Assembly: GCF_000237925.1 (NCBI RefSeq)
Contig: NW_017386008.1
Location: 744,001 to 808,000 of the forward strand
Origin: Schistosoma mansoni
Taxonomy: Eukaryota > Platyhelminthes > Trematoda > Strigeidida > Schistosomatidae
Reading direction: 5' to 3'
DNA: 64,000 nucleotides
Numbering within the stretch: position 1 is the first letter of the stretch; every line of letters starts with the position of its first letter. The notes beneath the pieces were generated by a model that saw only the letters and a list, made by a program, of their open reading frames with translations, made no database searches and was not told the origin of the DNA. Shown here piece after piece: positions 58,877 through 64,000 of this stretch. The translations under genes were made by a program, and so were the position numbers.

Positions 58877-60245
58877 TTCTTGGTAGTTGGTTGAATCAAG
58901 AATGTACATTAATGATTACTCTAAAATCAAATCAAAACAGATTTTCAGTACATCATGGTTTCTTCAGTGATTTATCAAATGATCGTACGTAGTAAAAACA
59001 AACGTTTAGTAGAATAGTCTCGATTAACTCTTAACATTGATAAGTATGAAATAAGATATCATTTAAGCTCTTTACAATCTTATTAACACAACTTTATTCT
59101 GGTATATTGATCACGAAGCTATCAATAGCCTTAGTTGATCATTCACACTATGCGAATATGGCTTGTGATTAGTTATATATATATATATTATGGACAGACC
59201 AATTCTACCATATTCCATTTGAAAAACTATCAAAAATATTATGTAACCTTAATGTATGTAACCGTTTATTAGTGAGCAATTTTTATTCATCTGTAATTGA
59301 CGGATTACCATGTTCACTAAATTAAATTCGAGATTTTAAGTAAAAATGGATAGTGGCTAGCAGTGGAATCTAGTTTGACGCGCATTTTGTTCTATTTGGA
59401 CCTGATCAGCTGGATCTGATTGCATCGCAGAGTTCATATTCACTCTGGGACTCGAACCAAGTGAACATCAACTCTGAGATGAAGGTACATTCAGCGGACC
59501 AGGCCCAAATAGGATAAAACACGCGTCAAACTAGATTCCACTGCTAGCCACTATCCATATTTGCTCAGAATGCTTGTGAATTAAAAACGAGAGAATAACT
59601 GATATCATCAATTTATAAAGTTACAAGGGATGCAAAGACCATGGTGAAACAAAACAATCAGATATGTTCTTTTTGTACACTAAAACAAAGCTAATATATA
59701 CGATGAATATACTTGTCTACTCATTGTTAAGTATTGTTTAACATGAATAGGATCAAAACAACTTTGTTTTATTGATTACTTAAGAGGAAAGAATGACAAG
59801 TTTTATACATATGAAGTGAAGTATCAGAGCCAAGTAATAAATCTGTATGAATGAAACATTCTATAATAAAGACAAAGATGATTATGTTTACAAGTCTTAA
59901 ATCCTCAAATCAACCATCGAAACAACAATGAGGTCAGATAATATTGATCATTTTAAAGGTCAGACCTATTTACATTATTAATGTTATTGAATAAGAGGGC
60001 AAAAAATAACATCAATCAATAAATCGAAAGTCATCAGTCTGACTACCAGCCCATGTAACCAATCAGTTAGCAGTAATGTTTATAAATAGCAATATACAAT
60101 ATGATGCGTCAGTATGACACCACCCACATTTATAGACAGTGAATTGACCAATCAAATTATAGAAAGAGAGTGAAAAAATAATCTATTTAATTTTATCCAA
60201 TCATTTTGCTTGTTTATCAGTCCAAAGGAATCGATTATCTAGTTT
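58877..60245. other. Upstream region of beta-tubulin
   Basis: AT-rich, one SINE-B foldback at 59335-59585, otherwise unique. I looked on the minus strand for the missing first exons of the deacetylase gene and saw none. Confidence 0.5.
59335..59585. mobile_element. SINE-B foldback
   Basis: Antisense (59335-59455), then sense with GGACCAGG-type core change. Confidence 0.8.
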
Positions 60246-60261
60246 TATATATATATATTTA
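60246..60261 (+). promoter_or_regulatory. TATA-like element upstream of beta-tubulin
   Basis: A run of alternating TA leading into TATTTAAAA lies about 50-60 bp before the ATG at 60309, a reasonable place for a TATA box with a short 5' UTR. The surroundings are AT-rich, so chance occurrence is possible. Confidence 0.45.
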
Positions 60262-60308
60262 AAATCAGGCTTAAGTCTAGTTTAGTATCGTGTTTTCTTT
60301 GTTTCAAC

Positions 60309-62044
<1,736 letters not shown>

Positions 62045-62080
62045 AGGAAAATTCAACTAAATGTTCCGCTTATTACTTTC

Positions 62081-62086
62081 AATAAA
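62081..62086 (+). terminator. AATAAA polyadenylation signal of beta-tubulin
   Basis: AATAAA begins 37 bp after the TAA stop (62042-62044) and is followed by a T-rich stretch. Confidence 0.7.
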
Positions 62087-62089
62087 TCG

Positions 62090-63163
62090 ATTTTTTGCTT
62101 AATTTCTTTCTGTCATTGTGCGGTTAAGTAAATACACCATTTAACGCTGGCGACATTTTCGTCTCAAAGTAACTACTTGTGTCGTAGTAGTCTCGTTGAG
62201 AGTGCGCCCAGTCCTCGTAAGGTGTTATGAGGTGTTCACATGGTCCCGTAGCACTGTCCTCGCGACCGTCCCATGCTTCGTTAGTTTGTTGTCAGCTATC
62301 AACGCTAATTAGTTACTGCTACCTAGTTAGTAGTTGAGTATCCAGTTCGTAGTAAGCGAAGTTGATTACCGTTTCGAATGGACGGAGATTCGAATAGTGT
62401 TGCAGCGCTCTCATGGGTATCAATTGAGCACGGGTTATGGGGTGTTCTTGTTAGATTGAAGACCACGCGTGTGGACTTGCATTGGCACTGGTGCGCGTGT
62501 ATACGACAGTGGGTGGCGTTATTCATAAACTGTGTGGTGCTACGTATCTATCCAATGTGGGGTGGGGGACGGTGTGTCTGACATGACGAAGTCCAACCTG
62601 CCTAGTCACTAAGCTTCGTGATGGTGTAGGTTGGTGGTCCTGTCCAGTCATGTTATTCTTGGTAGCTGATTACATCCGCTGGTCATCGTATGCATGAGCT
62701 CGTTAGTGAGAGTGTTTGTCAGCATCTTCGTTGGTGTTAGCTTTACTTTATCGAATGGTCTGAACGCAAACGAAGAGTTATCAAACAGTCCACTTATGTT
62801 TAATAAGATTTAACTGTCCATTTCCTGATAAAGTGAACATTCCGTCGACTGAATGAAATGAATTAGGTTTGCAAATGTCGTATGTGTGTGAACGACAATC
62901 ACAATATGAAAGTATAACCTGGTTCATTGCGACTTGACTATAGATGTTGTGGTGAACGAATTTGTCAATCCAGTTGAGCTATATTTCCTGAAGTTGACTG
63001 GATAACAATAACAGTAGATCACAGGTCCAAATCCCGATTCGTATTGCCAACTGTACTAAGGTATGACGTCGGCACGGTGTGCCCTACAGATAACTAAGTA
63101 CTGTGAGGATACTACCTTCCTGTTACAGAAGGGTGTGTTAAAAGCTGTCGATCATAAAGTTAC
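62090..63163. other. Downstream of beta-tubulin, unassigned
   Basis: GC-richer than the rest of the window between 62140 and 62760; short frames only. May be an old element, but no family signature. Confidence 0.4.
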
Positions 63164-63238
63164 TACACATTTTCATAGTTGAAAGCATTAGTCAATTGAA
63201 GCTAGACCACTAAGGAAAACCTGGAAGCACTGGACTAC
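63164..63238 (-). mobile_element. SINE-A tail fragment
   Basis: Antisense tail up to the stem I text; truncated there. Confidence 0.75.
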
Positions 63239-63536
63239 AAATTGTCTGGAAGGTTTATAGTGATGGGAGTAAGTCATTTTTTTAGAACAGCAAAATGTAG
63301 ACGTTCTGTCAAGTGGGAGCTAAATCAGTTGAAGATAAATGAAAATCAACTTATCAAGCAAGTTGTACAATAAATCGATCCGTTTAGAGAAAATGAAGTA
63401 CTATCTTCATTGTGCTGGTAACTGGGTTCATAGGAATAATCCATCCAACTCGCAAACAAAACACAAAGATGAATCTAATAAGAAGCTTGTTTGCGGTAGT
63501 TCATTATTGAAATCCACAATGCCATAGTAATAGTTA

Positions 63537-63835
63537 TCATGTGCTCACTAGTGACTAACTTCGAGAGCGAATGTCCGGAGTTATAGTGAGAAGCCATGAC
63601 CAGTGGAGTTCAACCGTATTGAGCTTGAGGCAGTTACCTATCGAAGACAATGGAAGATAGTCGCGCAAATATCGTGGATCGATTAAAGTTAGTCATTAAC
63701 ACCATTGAACCCCGATTCAGTAGTCTTAAGGTTAGGCGTTCGCGTGCGAGATCGAAGGTCTTGTGTTTGGATCCTACGTGCGTGATCGTGGGTATATACT
63801 GCTGACGAGTCCCATACTAGTACGAGACGGACATC
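63537..63835 (+). mobile_element. SINE-A copy, diverged
   Basis: The whole unit is recognisable from CATGTGCTCACTAGTGAC through a decayed tRNA-like head and ribozyme. Confidence 0.75.
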
Positions 63836-64000
63836 CGAACATGTAAATTTCAACTATTACTTAATTTGATCAAATCGATATTAAAAGTATATGTATGAAG
63901 ATATTTTGTTGGTTCCCCTATGCCTTATAAAATAGTTGTAACACATATACACACTATTATTATCTCACTTAACTCTACTATAAATAGATGGTATCACCTT

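Noticed and set aside
62378-62581. 67-codon frame rich in Trp downstream of tubulin
   Set aside because: Short, overlaps an equally long reverse frame, and shows no recognisable family.

Overview
The window looks like a chromosome segment of a schistosome-type blood fluke (Platyhelminthes, Trematoda), though the species cannot be fixed from sequence alone. The evidence is: AT-rich DNA; small exons split by large introns; dense tRNA-derived SINEs that carry hammerhead ribozymes (the Sm-alpha type known from Schistosoma); RTE-like LINE ends with (GTAA)n tails; and Penelope-like fragments.

Two host protein genes can be read. (1) A class IIb histone deacetylase gene on the minus strand fills almost the whole window. 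I recovered 14 exons between 56707 and 2635 whose splice sites and phases agree throughout (2507 coding bases, about 835 codons). Its 5' and 3' ends lie outside what I could find. The first half is an intact deacetylase domain. The second half is a decayed deacetylase fold with every catalytic motif replaced. Both the architecture and a Glu at the gatekeeper position resemble HDAC10 more than HDAC6. (2) A three-exon beta-tubulin gene at 60309-62044 on the plus strand has a TATA-like element and an AATAAA signal, but a net +1 shift in exon 2 that looks like an assembly error or a recent lesion.

A 21-kb intron of the deacetylase gene holds a tandem array (17570-25970) of about 1.58-kb units. 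Each of the five complete units carries one tRNA-Tyr(GUA) gene on the minus strand, with a 12-nt intron and a T4 terminator. Another intron holds a 210-bp tandem repeat built partly from small-subunit rRNA, followed by a larger rearranged SSU rRNA fragment (43905-45830).

Most of the rest is repeats. For reference I name four hammerhead carriers. SINE-A is about 400 bp, with a tRNA-like head and core CTGAGGAG. SINE-B is about 338 bp, Sm-alpha-like, with core CTGACGAG and loop CAAATA. SINE-C has a different tRNA-like head and loop CAAGTA. D is the Penelope-associated segment with core CTGATGA. SINE-A and SINE-B occur as head-to-tail concatemers and as many foldback (inverted) pairs. LINE ends, two solo LTRs with 4-bp target duplications, a 530-bp unnamed repeat in three copies, and a 10-kb inverted duplication around a 200-N gap complete the layout.
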